Shown: one piece after another, positions 18,100-26,438 of the stretch
Position numbering within the stretch: the first letter of the stretch is position 1
Layout of the letters: each line of letters begins with the position of its first letter
DNA from: Candidatus Saccharicenans subterraneus
GTDB lineage: Bacteria > Acidobacteriota > Aminicenantia > Aminicenantales > Saccharicenantaceae
Reading direction: 5' to 3'
DNA length: 64,000 bases
Assembly (NCBI GenBank): GCA_003426165.1
Contig: QUAH01000002.1
Location: forward strand, 1 to 64,000
Program-made: the position numbers and the translations under genes
The notes under the pieces: generated by a model
Databases searched by the model: none
What the model was told of the DNA's origin: nothing
What the model saw: the letters and a program-made list of their open reading frames with translations, nothing else

Positions 18100-18822
18100 A
18101 TGAAAAAGTTAGCGGTCATCCTGGTGCTGGTCGTTTTTTACTGGAGCTGCCTGCCAGCCGGAAAAGCAGGTTCGGAAGCATCTTTTGACCGGCATCTCAA
18201 CGCCGGCCTCGCCCACATGAGAAACAGAGACTACGCCCTGGCCAGGCAGGAATTTTCCCGGGCCTTGAATCTCAATCCGAAATCGACACGGATTCATAAC
18301 CTCCTGGGCCTGACCTACTTTCACGAGCAGAACTACGACATGGCCGAGATGTACTTCCAGCGGGCCATAAAAATTGACCCGCAATTCAGCCTGGGCTACC
18401 TCAACCTCGGCGGTGTCTATGCCATGAAACAACTCTATCCCCGGGCCAGGGAATACTACGAAAAGACCATCAGCCTGGCCCCGGGCCTGGTGGCTGCCTA
18501 CTACAGCCTGGGCGCGGTCTGTTTCCAGATGGGTGATGAGGAGGCAGCTCTTAATTATCTTTCTAAGGGCTTTGAGCTCGAGCCTGATTTCCTGGAAAAA
18601 CACCCGGACAGTTTGGTCGGTTTGCCGATGAAAGGGGCCTCCCTGGCCGAGCTTTACTTTTCCTTCGCCCGCCTGTATGCCGGGCGGCAGGACCTGGACC
18701 GGACGGTTGATTACCTGAAGCGGGCCAGGCAGGCCGGCTTCAGGGACTGGAAACGGATAGAGCAGGAACCGGAATTTGAAAAAATCAGGGACAACCCGGT
18801 CATCAGGGAATTTCTGAAGTAA
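18100..18822 (+). CDS. TPR-repeat lipoprotein
   Basis: A 240-residue protein with a short hydrophobic N-terminus ending in YWSC (Cys17), a plausible lipoprotein signal, then about four tetratricopeptide repeats (about residues 32-170; units such as AEMYFQRAIKIDPQFSLGY and AREYYEKTISLAPGLVAAY). TPR proteins act as protein-binding scaffolds; here it would be in the periplasm, anchored to a membrane. ATG at 18100 is preceded by GGGGAG. The neighbouring GWxTD-domain gene, 160 bases downstream on the same strand, also ends in TPRs, so a shared assembly is possible. Specific role unknown. Confidence 0.85.
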   Translation: MKKLAVILVLVVFYWSCLPAGKAGSEASFDRHLNAGLAHMRNRDYALARQEFSRALNLNPKSTRIHNLLGLTYFHEQNYDMAEMYFQRAIKIDPQFSLGYLNLGGVYAMKQLYPRAREYYEKTISLAPGLVAAYYSLGAVCFQMGDEEAALNYLSKGFELEPDFLEKHPDSLVGLPMKGASLAELYFSFARLYAGRQDLDRTVDYLKRARQAGFRDWKRIEQEPEFEKIRDNPVIREFLK

Positions 18823-18984
18823 GACCTGCAACCTTTTATTCCGTACCTGGTTTTTCATGAAGGAGAGTATTTATGTTTCCCGGGGCTGGCCGGATTTCTT
18901 GACAGTTATCGCCCCTTGGTTTAGCATTTAGTTGACTTTCGGGCAAACCAGAGTGAAACGACCTAAATTTTAACAGGGAAAAAA

Positions 18985-21066
18985 ATGATGAGAAGAATCG
19001 GATGGGTCCTCGTTATCCTGATGACAATAACCGCCGCCGTTTCAGCCGGACAGAAGCAAGCGGATATCATCAAAGGGCTTAACCCCAAGTACCAGGACTG
19101 GCTGAAGCTGGTCAATTACATCATCCTGCCCCAGGAAAAAGACGTTTTCCTGAAACTAAATAACGACAGGGAAAGGGACCTGTTCATAGAAACCTTCTGG
19201 AAGATGAGGGACCCGACTCCGGGCACCCCGGAAAACGAGTACAAGGAAGAAATAATCAAGAGATTTAACTACGTGAACAAGACCTTCCGGCGGGGCTCCA
19301 CCCGTGAAGGCTGGCAGACGGACATGGGCAAAATCTACATGATTCTCGGCCCCCCGGAGAGCATAGAAAGGTTTGAGGGTGTTAACGGCATAGTCCCCTG
19401 CCAGGCCTGGACCTACCACGGCGACCCGGAAAAGGGGCTGCCCCCCGTTTTCATATTCATTTTTTTCCAGAGGCACGGCAGTATTGAATACAAGCTCTAC
19501 GACCCGTTGATAGACGGCCCGGCCAGCCTCCTCCAGGATAAGCGCGGACTGGACGGACTGACCTACGAAGAACTTTACGAGAAAATCCTGGAAATTGCCC
19601 CCACCCTGGCCAACACCGCCATCTCCCTGATTCCAGGAGAATTTTCTTACGATTATTCTCCTTCTCCCCGCTACAACCTCATCCTGGCCGATATCCTGAA
19701 CTCGCCCAAGAAAGATGTCAACCCGTCCTATGCCACCCACTTCCTCAATTACAAGGGCGTCGTTTCCACCGAGTACCTGACCAATTTCGTCGATTCCGAA
19801 TCCATGGCCGAGGTCATCCTCGACCCGGTCACCGGCCTGAACTTTGTTCATTTTTCGGTGGCTCCCAAAAGCGTCTCGGTTGATTATTACGAGCCGAGAA
19901 GCCAGTACTACGTCCCCTTCCAGATGGATGTCAGCCTCAGGTCCAAGGATAAGATAGTCTTCCAGTACAACCGCAACATGTCATATTACTTTTCCGAAAA
20001 CGACCTGCCCCGAATCCAGGGCAACGGGCTGGCCCTTGAAGATACTTTCCCTGTGGCCGAAGGCTCGTACCAGTTAACGGTCCTGCTGCGGAACCCGGTC
20101 TCCAAGGAATTCACCATCCTGGAGAGGCAGATTGAAGTGGCTGAAGCCGGAAACCAGCCGCGACTGGCCAATCCGCTCATCGGCTACCGGACAGAAAAAT
20201 TCGCCCGGAACCAGCATCTGCCTTTCAAGGTGGATGACACCAAGATCCTGGTGGACCCGAAGAATACCATCTCCGCCTCCGATATCCTGGCCGTCAGCAT
20301 CGGCGTCCTCAACCTGACCGAAAGCCTGCGCCAGAACGGCAAGATCAAAGTGGATATCAGGGGCCTGGGCCAGAACAACCAGTTGACCAGGACCGTAGAA
20401 ATCAACCTGAATGAAAAGGAATTCAGCCGGGTCAGCAACTACCTCAGGGAGATCCCGGTACGAGACCTGATTCCTGACTATTACGAATTAAAATTGAGCC
20501 TGCTGGACGGAGCCGGCAACCAGCTTGACCAGAAAAAGGGCACTTTCATCATCTCGCCGGAGAAGACCATCGGTCATCCCATAGTCCAGGCCAAGAGTTT
20601 TAACCTGGGTAATCTCTTCTACTATCATTACATGCTGGCCAGCCAGTACGACAAGCTGGACCAGACGGACAAGGCCGCCTACTATTACGAGCAGGCTTTC
20701 CGTCAGAATCCACAGTTCAAAGAAGGCCTAAAAGAATACTGCCAGTTCCTCATCAAGGTCGGCCAGTTCGACCGGGTGTTGGAAATGGCCGAAGGACTGA
20801 AAACCGACGACAGCCAGGCCTTTGATTATCATCTGTTCCGTGGACTGGCCCTGATGGGCAAAAAGGATATGGCCGGAGCGCAGGACGAGCTGTTGAAAGC
20901 CATAACCATCTATGACAGCGATACCCGGGCCCTTAACGCCCTGGGCCGGGTCTATATCCAGACCGGCCAGAAAGAGAAGGCCAGGCAGCCACTGGAGGCC
21001 TCCCTGCGGCTGAACCCGGACCAGCCTGAAATCAGGAAGTTGCTATCCGAACTGGATAAGAGGTAG
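18985..21066 (+). CDS. GWxTD-domain protein with C-terminal TPRs
   Basis: A 693-residue exported protein. The N-terminus is a signal peptide (MMRRIGWVLVILMTITAAVSA). The GWxTD motif is GWQTDMGKIYMILGPPE at about residues 110-126, preceded by FWKMRDPTPGTPENEY, both hallmarks of the GWxTD domain found mainly in Acidobacteriota, Aminicenantes and related groups. The middle is a beta-rich region (about 270-520). Residues about 540-690 hold TPRs (KAAYYYEQAFRQNPQFKEGL; KARQPLEASLRLNPDQPEI). The family's function is unknown. Two ATGs in tandem open the gene behind an AGGGAAAAA run. The gene is a useful taxonomic marker for this window. Confidence 0.92.
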   Translation: MMRRIGWVLVILMTITAAVSAGQKQADIIKGLNPKYQDWLKLVNYIILPQEKDVFLKLNNDRERDLFIETFWKMRDPTPGTPENEYKEEIIKRFNYVNKTFRRGSTREGWQTDMGKIYMILGPPESIERFEGVNGIVPCQAWTYHGDPEKGLPPVFIFIFFQRHGSIEYKLYDPLIDGPASLLQDKRGLDGLTYEELYEKILEIAPTLANTAISLIPGEFSYDYSPSPRYNLILADILNSPKKDVNPSYATHFLNYKGVVSTEYLTNFVDSESMAEVILDPVTGLNFVHFSVAPKSVSVDYYEPRSQYYVPFQMDVSLRSKDKIVFQYNRNMSYYFSENDLPRIQGNGLALEDTFPVAEGSYQLTVLLRNPVSKEFTILERQIEVAEAGNQPRLANPLIGYRTEKFARNQHLPFKVDDTKILVDPKNTISASDILAVSIGVLNLTESLRQNGKIKVDIRGLGQNNQLTRTVEINLNEKEFSRVSNYLREIPVRDLIPDYYELKLSLLDGAGNQLDQKKGTFIISPEKTIGHPIVQAKSFNLGNLFYYHYMLASQYDKLDQTDKAAYYYEQAFRQNPQFKEGLKEYCQFLIKVGQFDRVLEMAEGLKTDDSQAFDYHLFRGLALMGKKDMAGAQDELLKAITIYDSDTRALNALGRVYIQTGQKEKARQPLEASLRLNPDQPEIRKLLSELDKR

Positions 21067-21382
21067 GGCAACTAAACCCAGCTTACCCCGGGGCGGTTTC
21101 AAGAAGGTGTAACCCTGCCAGAAAGACGATGGGTTAAAATCCCATAAAACTGAAGAAGAGCTACTCTGTTATCGTCCAGGACAAGCCGTTAACGCAATCC
21201 CGGGTTTATATCTTTTCAGGACGTGGCGAACCGGCAATTTTCCCGGCCATCGCGGCGAAAGTTAAAGCTCATTAAACGTAGTGTAGGTATCCTGCCGTTA
21301 GCCAAAGAGACTTCGCAATGCTATCCTCTGAATTCCACCTGCTCTTGATAACATGAAACGGCGCTGGCCCCGGTCATAACTA
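21067..21382. other. intergenic region between convergent genes
   Basis: About 315 bases between the ends of the GWxTD gene and the alpha/beta hydrolase gene. I see no gene and no strong terminator, only a weak 5-base-pair ATGGG/CCCAT stem near 21130-21147. Confidence 0.4.
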
Positions 21383-22759
21383 TCAGTGAATAGATAGAAT
21401 CCAGCCGGCCAGGTCATTGATCACTTCTTCCGAGACATTCCCAACCCGGTACATGTACTCGTCTGGAGTGATCAACCCCTTGCCTTCCATGAACAGATGG
21501 TTGCAGATGGGATAGAGCTTGAAGCTAACGTTTTTCTTCCCCTCCAGCGCTTTTTTCCAGGCGTTAAAATCCACCTCGGTCACCTGGTAGTCTCTCTTGC
21601 CCTGAAGAATGAGTAGCGGCTTTTCAATTTTCCTGGCCTCTTCGGTTGGGCGATAATCTCTGAGATCAAGCCAGTAAGAAGGAGCGGCCCCGATCAGGAT
21701 TTCTGTAGAGTTCTTATCAGCCTCGGTCAGCGATTTAATCTTTCCTACCGTCGTTTCCAGCTCCTGGAGCTTTTTCTTCGTTTCTTCCGTGGCCGGACCC
21801 TGCAGGGCCAGAAGGTACCTCGTCTGCTCCAGGATGGTGTCCTCCATCGGCCTGGTCAGCCCGGCCAGGATGATAAACCCGGCGGCCCCTGTGGCCTTCC
21901 GGGCAATCCTGGGCACAAGCATTCCTCCCAGGCTGTGCCCCAGGACAAAGACTCTGCCCGGGTCAATCCCTTTAGTTTGCCGCAGCAGGTTCACGGCCGA
22001 AACCGCATCGTCCACGGTTTCCTCGTTAACTGTAAAGGAACTCAAAATCTGTTTATCAGTGCCCAGCTTCTGACCGTAAACTCTGGTCCGCTTTTCGTAC
22101 CTTAAGACCGCAATGCCTTTTGAAGCCAGCCCCCAGGCAATATCACGGAAGGGCTTATTGGGACCGACCGTCTCATCGCGGTCGTTGGGACCAGAGCCAT
22201 GAACCAGGACCACTGCCGGAAAGGGGCCGGGCCCAACAGGCCTGGTTAAGGTGCCGGGCAGAACCCAGTCCCCGGTTCTGACCTGGACTTCCTCCTCCCG
22301 GAAAGAATCAGGGCGGGCATAGGGCGGGGGTGGGCTCTCCTTGACTTCAAGATGGGGCACGAAGCTGAATCCGGCAATTTCCGCCTGTTTGTTGAAAACC
22401 ACCCTCAGGTCCAAGGTCTGCTTTTCGAAAAAGCAGGCCAGGTAGACAAAATCGTAAGGCCCCTGGGATTCGAACCTTGACCCCTTTACCTCCTTCAAGA
22501 CCCCGAGCTGAGCCTGTAGTCCTTCCCAGATCATCTTGAGCGTGGCCGGGGTGGCCTGGGTTTTCATGGTCTGGTCAAAATGTTCGCTGGCTGCGTCGTA
22601 CTTTCCTTCACGGAGGTTATCCACCAGGGCCCTGGCCCTTGCTTCCAGCTTATTCAGGTCGGGCTTTTCCTGGCCGAAGACCTGGCTGCCGAAGGCCAGC
22701 AGGCCAGCTAAAATGACCACTATAAAGATGTGTTTCCTGTTTGTTGTGATGATTTTCAT
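21383..22759 (-). CDS. exported alpha/beta hydrolase with DUF3887-like N-terminal domain
   Basis: A 458-residue exported hydrolase. A signal peptide is at residues 1-29. Residues about 35-140 resemble the DUF3887 module (a cone-shaped NTF2-like fold; GKYDAASEHFDQTMK). The rest is an alpha/beta hydrolase: oxyanion region VLVHGSGPNDRDET, nucleophile elbow GHSLGG with Ser276, an acidic residue near LLILQGKRDYQV and the late histidine in CNHLF. Such proteins are commonly annotated as dienelactone-hydrolase-like or acyl peptidase-like esterases; the substrate is not known. It is a single gene with its 3' end facing the GWxTD gene. Confidence 0.9.
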   Translation of the reverse strand: MKIITTNRKHIFIVVILAGLLAFGSQVFGQEKPDLNKLEARARALVDNLREGKYDAASEHFDQTMKTQATPATLKMIWEGLQAQLGVLKEVKGSRFESQGPYDFVYLACFFEKQTLDLRVVFNKQAEIAGFSFVPHLEVKESPPPPYARPDSFREEEVQVRTGDWVLPGTLTRPVGPGPFPAVVLVHGSGPNDRDETVGPNKPFRDIAWGLASKGIAVLRYEKRTRVYGQKLGTDKQILSSFTVNEETVDDAVSAVNLLRQTKGIDPGRVFVLGHSLGGMLVPRIARKATGAAGFIILAGLTRPMEDTILEQTRYLLALQGPATEETKKKLQELETTVGKIKSLTEADKNSTEILIGAAPSYWLDLRDYRPTEEARKIEKPLLILQGKRDYQVTEVDFNAWKKALEGKKNVSFKLYPICNHLFMEGKGLITPDEYMYRVGNVSEEVINDLAGWILSIH

Positions 22760-23024
22760 GTGGCTATTTAAACTCCCTTTATGTCAGTCAGAGCCCCAGA
22801 AAGAGTTCTATAATCTCTTCTTTATCTGACCTATTTTCTCAGTAAATTGCTTCCTGCCGGGGCCTTAAGCAAAGAGTCCGGCTACTGAGATTTAATGCCA
22901 GTGCATATCACCTCTATTTTATAAGGCTAAGTGCTCATTTTTTCAAATGAAGAAAAATAAAATGGCCCTGGCCTTGATACCAGAAGTGCTCTCTAAAAAA
23001 GGATTTGCCCCTGGCCTGCCCCTG
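22760..23024. other. intergenic region between hydrolase and FadL-like gene
   Basis: About 265 bases up to the terminator of the FadL-like gene; it must hold the promoter of the hydrolase on the minus strand. A 104-codon plus-strand frame beginning at 22947 runs into the antisense of the FadL-like gene and is not supported. Confidence 0.35.
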
Positions 23025-23069
23025 AAAATAAAAATCCCTGCCCCCGGTTTTTATTCCAGGAGGCAGGGA
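23025..23069 (-). terminator. intrinsic terminator of the FadL-like gene
   Basis: Read on the minus strand, TCCCTGCC (23069-23062) and GGCAGGGA (23042-23035) form a perfect 8-base-pair stem with a 19-base loop, followed directly by TTTTTATTTT. It lies about 50 bases after the stop of the gene at 23122. Confidence 0.8.
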
Positions 23070-23121
23070 CTTGATTCTGCTTCAACAATAACAGCCGATG
23101 AAGTTCTGATCCAGCTCCACC

Positions 23122-24441
23122 TCAGAAACGGTAGTTTATGCCGACAGCCGCATCCCAGGTGCTCCTGTTATAGGTCACCGGGTAAGCGGGGAAGGGATAT
23201 ACTGAATCCTGCTTCTGGTACTTCTTGTAGAAAACGTAAATGGCCCCGAGTTCCAGGCTGAGCCGGTTGGTCAGGTTAAGTTTCAGGCCGCCGCCAATGG
23301 TGTCGCTGCTGAGTTCATGGTTGATATCATCCTGGTAATCTGGAGCCAGGTCGAACTGGGTTCGGAGATAACCGGCACTCAGAGTAACCAGGCGGCTCAG
23401 GTCATATTCCAGCCCGGCTCCCAGCTCGTAGGTATTCTTGTTAACCAGCGTTTCAGCTCCTCCCCAGTTGGCACTCCTGTCGAAATAGTAGCTGAAGGAC
23501 AGGTAGCTGCGGAAAGCGGGAGTGAAGGCATAACGCAGCCCGGCTGACAGGATGGCCGGAATGTCGTTCCGGAATTTCTCGCCGTCCGGGAACATTCCGG
23601 TGTCATCGACCGTGGTCTTGTTGGTCAGTTCCAGTTTGGTGTTGAACTCATACTTCAGGCTGAAGGCCAGCGACTCGCTGGGCGTGAAGTTCAGGCTCAG
23701 GATGGGAGTGAAACCGGTGCCGGTCTGCTTGACATCGACCTGCTTGTCAGCCACCATGGCGGCATAACCCGTCTGGCCTACAGACATGAAGAAAGCATAG
23801 GCACTGACCCAGGTACCATTGGGGTTGATCATGACGTTGGTTATAGACCCCTCGTACTTGTTGGTGGCGGTGATAAGGCGAGCCCCGACGCCCAGGGCCA
23901 GGCTGGGGCTCAGGGCATAGGAGAAATTGAGCTGGTAGCCCATGAAGACCGATTCCCCCTTGAAGGCGATGTCCACGTCGTAGCCCGTAGTCGGCACCCC
24001 CATGTTGGAAATTAGCACGGGCAGGGTGGAAAAAGGAATCTCGAACGACGGCAGCCCGGTTTTGAAGTCGGCTGTTCCGCCACCGGCATTGGGTCCCACT
24101 CCGAAGGAAATGGCCAGGTTACCCTTCTTATAAACCGCGTACAGGTTGGGGAAAAAGGGCACCCGGACTTCCCCCAGGTAATTGGGGTCGTTGAGCAGCG
24201 GGAAACCGTTAAGGATCTTCTTGTCCTGGGTGATTATCTGGTTGTGCAGCGAGAGGTGAAAGCCGTCTGATAGCTTGACCAGGCCGGCCGGGTTGTAATA
24301 GACGGCATCTACGTCGAGGGAAGCGTTTCGGGACAGGAGCCGGATGAAGGTAGCACTCTGGTTGTTGTTGGTCAGGATGCCGGCCGTGGCACTTGAGGCC
24401 AGGAGGGCCAGAATCCCCATAAGACACACCGTTTTCCTCAT
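23122..24441 (-). CDS. OmpP1/FadL-family outer-membrane protein
   Basis: A 439-residue outer-membrane beta-barrel of the OmpP1/FadL family, which lets hydrophobic compounds such as fatty acids or hydrocarbons cross the outer membrane. The start at ATG 24441 follows a strong AAAGGAGG and gives a signal peptide (MRKTVCLMGILALLASSATA). The family's NNQSATFIRLLSRNASLD...AVYYNPAGL segment is just after cleavage, and the chain ends in Phe (INYRF). Many amphipathic strands are visible. A perfect terminator follows. It is a single-gene unit. Confidence 0.92.
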   Translation of the reverse strand: MRKTVCLMGILALLASSATAGILTNNNQSATFIRLLSRNASLDVDAVYYNPAGLVKLSDGFHLSLHNQIITQDKKILNGFPLLNDPNYLGEVRVPFFPNLYAVYKKGNLAISFGVGPNAGGGTADFKTGLPSFEIPFSTLPVLISNMGVPTTGYDVDIAFKGESVFMGYQLNFSYALSPSLALGVGARLITATNKYEGSITNVMINPNGTWVSAYAFFMSVGQTGYAAMVADKQVDVKQTGTGFTPILSLNFTPSESLAFSLKYEFNTKLELTNKTTVDDTGMFPDGEKFRNDIPAILSAGLRYAFTPAFRSYLSFSYYFDRSANWGGAETLVNKNTYELGAGLEYDLSRLVTLSAGYLRTQFDLAPDYQDDINHELSSDTIGGGLKLNLTNRLSLELGAIYVFYKKYQKQDSVYPFPAYPVTYNRSTWDAAVGINYRF

Positions 24442-25081
24442 TCTTAACCTCCTTTGAGATGTGCTGAATATTATTCGAATTTTTGAATTAATTGCAACTA
24501 GTTTTTTTAGCCCGGCAGGCCGGGCCAAGGGTCAGAAAATTTCAGGATGTTCATGCAGATAGGCATGGTATTTCTGACCTGGCCAGAGGCCAGGTCTGGA
24601 TGATCAGGACTGGATTGCTCCTCCTTAAGGATCATCCAGGCGAAGCCTGAAAGAGTTCTCTCGTGTACCAAGGGCAAGATTTCAACCCACCCCAACCATC
24701 CGGAGACGATCTCCTCCCCGGCCGGTTCTTTAATTCTTAATTTTTCTCCCTTAAGTTTTCTACTGAGTGTGTTCGTCTTTTACTTGACAGGAATTGACCA
24801 AAGGTTTAACTTAAAAACATAGCGGGAGGCCAATACAGAGAAACCGGGGAGGGGTAAGTATTGCTTTTTGAAGCCGCGTCGAGTCCTGCACGAGAAGAAT
24901 TCCGCACCGGGTGGACTGCATTATCAATCTCCGCAATCCCTTGTATTTTTATCGGAATAGTAGGATAATGGAAGAGTCATGACAGCCGACAGGATTGACC
25001 GGCGACCTGAGATAAAAACCAGGCCCGGTTTTCATAACCGGATCAGACCTGACTCAATAGTAACCAAAAAGGAGGCTTGAT
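24442..25081. other. divergent intergenic region upstream of tusA
   Basis: About 640 bases. It contains the two-stem structure at 24576-24639 and a TTGACA at 24784-24789 that lacks a good -10 at the right distance (TAACTT after 17 bases). A 35-codon frame from TTG 24861 to 24968 has a GGGGAGGGG ribosome-binding site and a hydrophobic end; I regard it as only a weak small-gene candidate. Confidence 0.4.
24576..24639. other. two adjacent RNA stems upstream of the FadL-like gene
   Basis: GACCTGGCC (24576-24584) and GGCCAGGTC (24588-24596) form a perfect 9-base-pair hairpin with a 3-base loop. CTGGATGATC (24596-24605) and GATCATCCAG (24630-24639) form a perfect 10-base-pair stem with a 24-base loop. 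Read on the minus strand the loop contains AAGGAGGAG, a ribosome-binding-site-like run. The element lies about 135-200 bases before the FadL-like start and could be part of its leader. Confidence 0.4.
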
Positions 25082-25321
25082 ATGTCCGAACTTACACCAG
25101 ATGTCACCCTCGATAACAGCGGGCTGGCCTGTCCCATGCCCATCATCAAGACCAAGAAGGCCATCGACGGGATGCAGGTCGGCCAGGTGCTGAAGATGAT
25201 CGCCACCGACCCCGGTTCCATCCCCGATGTCCAGGCCTGGGTCAGCAAGACAGGTCATGAGCTCCTGAAGCATGAAACCGAGGGCAACAGGTTCATTTTT
25301 TACATCCGCAAGACAAAATAG
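25082..25321 (+). CDS. tusA: TusA-family sulfurtransferase
   Basis: A 79-residue TusA/SirA-family protein that carries sulfane sulfur as a persulfide on a cysteine. The CPxP signature is intact: GLACPMPI with Cys17. The usual beta-alpha-beta fold pattern follows (ATDPGSIPDVQAWVSKTGHELL). The ATG has a strong AAGGAGG 7 bases upstream. It is the first gene of the hydrogenase-sulfur cluster; DsrE-type and lipoyl-carrier genes follow. That context points to sulfur relay for energy metabolism instead of tRNA thiolation, which is inference from the neighbours. Confidence 0.93.
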   Translation: MSELTPDVTLDNSGLACPMPIIKTKKAIDGMQVGQVLKMIATDPGSIPDVQAWVSKTGHELLKHETEGNRFIFYIRKTK

Positions 25322-25326
25322 CAGCC

Positions 25327-25352
25327 GCCAGGGAAGACCATTCTTTCCTGGC
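25327..25352 (+). other. hairpin just after tusA
   Basis: GCCAGGGAAGA and TCTTTCCTGGC form an 11-base-pair stem (one G-U) with a 4-base loop, 5 bases after the tusA stop. No T run follows, so it may stabilise or process the tusA message instead of ending transcription. Confidence 0.45.
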
Positions 25353-25390
25353 CGTTAGAATAAAAGCCCCGGGCTGAAGGAGAGCTAAGA

Positions 25391-25561
25391 GTGGCGGAAC
25401 TCAAGCGGGAGGCTTTTTTCGGAAAGCCGGTTAATCCCTCTCTGCCGGGAATATTTTTCAATCCGAACTATGCGAAACGATACTCGCCCCCTGCCATCCT
25501 CGACTCTTTCAGCCACTCGTTTCGGAATTTAAGTCAAGCTAACTTCAAAAAAGGAGGATAA
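25391..25561 (+). CDS. possible 56-aa small protein between tusA and dsrE2
   Basis: A short frame starts at GTG 25391, with AAGGAGAG at 25377-25384 giving ideal spacing of 6 bases, and stops at TAA 25559-25561, overlapping the ribosome-binding site of the next gene. The product would be 56 residues, begin MAELKREAFFGKPVNPS and be basic, with several aromatic residues and no cysteine or clear membrane helix. The start signal and the exact fit between the two neighbours favour a real gene and translational coupling; I know no family for it. It could also be chance. Confidence 0.4.
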   Translation: MAELKREAFFGKPVNPSLPGIFFNPNYAKRYSPPAILDSFSHSFRNLSQANFKKGG

Positions 25562-25564
25562 ATA

Positions 25565-26038
25565 ATGCCTGAAGGAAAAAAGAGACTGGCCATCATCTGC
25601 TTGCACGGCAGTATTGACGTGGCCTTTGCCACCTTCGTCCTGGCCACGGCCGGGGCCGCCATGGAAATGGAGACCGCCGTTTATTTTGCCTTCTACGGGC
25701 TGGAAGTCCTCAAGAAGGGGAAAATCAACAAGCTCAAGGTTTCACCGCTGGCCAACCCGGCCATGCCGGTGAAAATTCCCAACATCATTGCCATGCTGCC
25801 CGGGATGACCGCCGCGGCCACGGCCATGATGAAATCCTGGATGAAAAAATCCAAGGTGGCCACCCTGGGCGAACTGCTGGACACGGCCCGGGAACTGGGC
25901 GTCAGGCTTATCGCCTGCCAGATGAGCATGGACGTCATGGGGATCAAGAAGGAAGACCTCATAGACGGCGTTGAAATCGGAGGGGCGGCTACCTTCCTGG
26001 AATTTGCCAGCCAGGATGCCATCACCCTGACCTTTTAG
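25565..26038 (+). CDS. DsrE2-like sulfur carrier protein
   Basis: A 157-residue protein of the DsrE/DsrF/DrsH-like (DsrE2-type) family that passes sulfane sulfur between partners. The conserved cysteine is Cys118 in LIACQMSMDVMGI, followed by the usual EDLIDGVEIGGAATF segment. The N-terminus has the family strand RLAIICLHGSIDVAFATFVLA. Residues about 74-90 are long and hydrophobic (IAMLPGMTAAATAMM), as in DsrE2 proteins. ATG at 25565 has AAAAAAGGAGG 6 bases upstream. The next DsrE gene starts 9 bases after the stop, so they are one transcript. Confidence 0.9.
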   Translation: MPEGKKRLAIICLHGSIDVAFATFVLATAGAAMEMETAVYFAFYGLEVLKKGKINKLKVSPLANPAMPVKIPNIIAMLPGMTAAATAMMKSWMKKSKVATLGELLDTARELGVRLIACQMSMDVMGIKKEDLIDGVEIGGAATFLEFASQDAITLTF

Positions 26039-26047
26039 GAGGAAGCC

Positions 26048-26416
26048 ATGGCCGACGATAAAATCCTGATCATCATGACCAGTGGTCCGGATACACCCCG
26101 GCGCTGTGCCACACCCTTTTTCTTTGCCACCCTGGCCACCGCTATGGATTACGATGTCACCATGTTCTTCACCATTGACGGAACCCTGCTGCTCAAGAAA
26201 GGCCTGGCCGATACAGTTTTCCCCAAGGAAGGAGGCAAATCGGTCGGCGAATTCCTGAGAGAGGCCATCGACTCCGGGGTCAAGATGACCGCCTGTACCG
26301 CTTCCCTCGAGCTTCACGGCCTGAGCCCGGATGACCTGATTCCCGAGGTCAAGATGGTCGGGGGAGCGTCCATGTGGCAGATGGCCGAAGAGAGTAAAAC
26401 CGTATTAACTTTCTGA
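26048..26416 (+). CDS. DsrE-family sulfur carrier protein
   Basis: A 122-residue DsrE-like protein, shorter than its neighbour. The likely active cysteine is Cys83 in KMTACTASLELHGL, followed by SPDDLIPEV and VGGASMW; a second cysteine is in RRCATPFFFATLA. Such proteins receive or donate sulfur, often with TusA. GGAGGAAGCC precedes the ATG. With the DsrE2-like gene upstream and the lipoyl carrier gene 22 bases downstream, it probably forms a relay that loads or unloads the lipoyl group, which is inference. Confidence 0.88.
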   Translation: MADDKILIIMTSGPDTPRRCATPFFFATLATAMDYDVTMFFTIDGTLLLKKGLADTVFPKEGGKSVGEFLREAIDSGVKMTACTASLELHGLSPDDLIPEVKMVGGASMWQMAEESKTVLTF

Positions 26417-26438
26417 GCGAATCAAAAAGGAGGAAACC

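Noticed and set aside
22947-23261. 104-residue plus-strand frame upstream of the FadL-like gene end
   Set aside because: It runs through the terminator and antisense to the end of the FadL-like gene; the second half has shadow-type composition.
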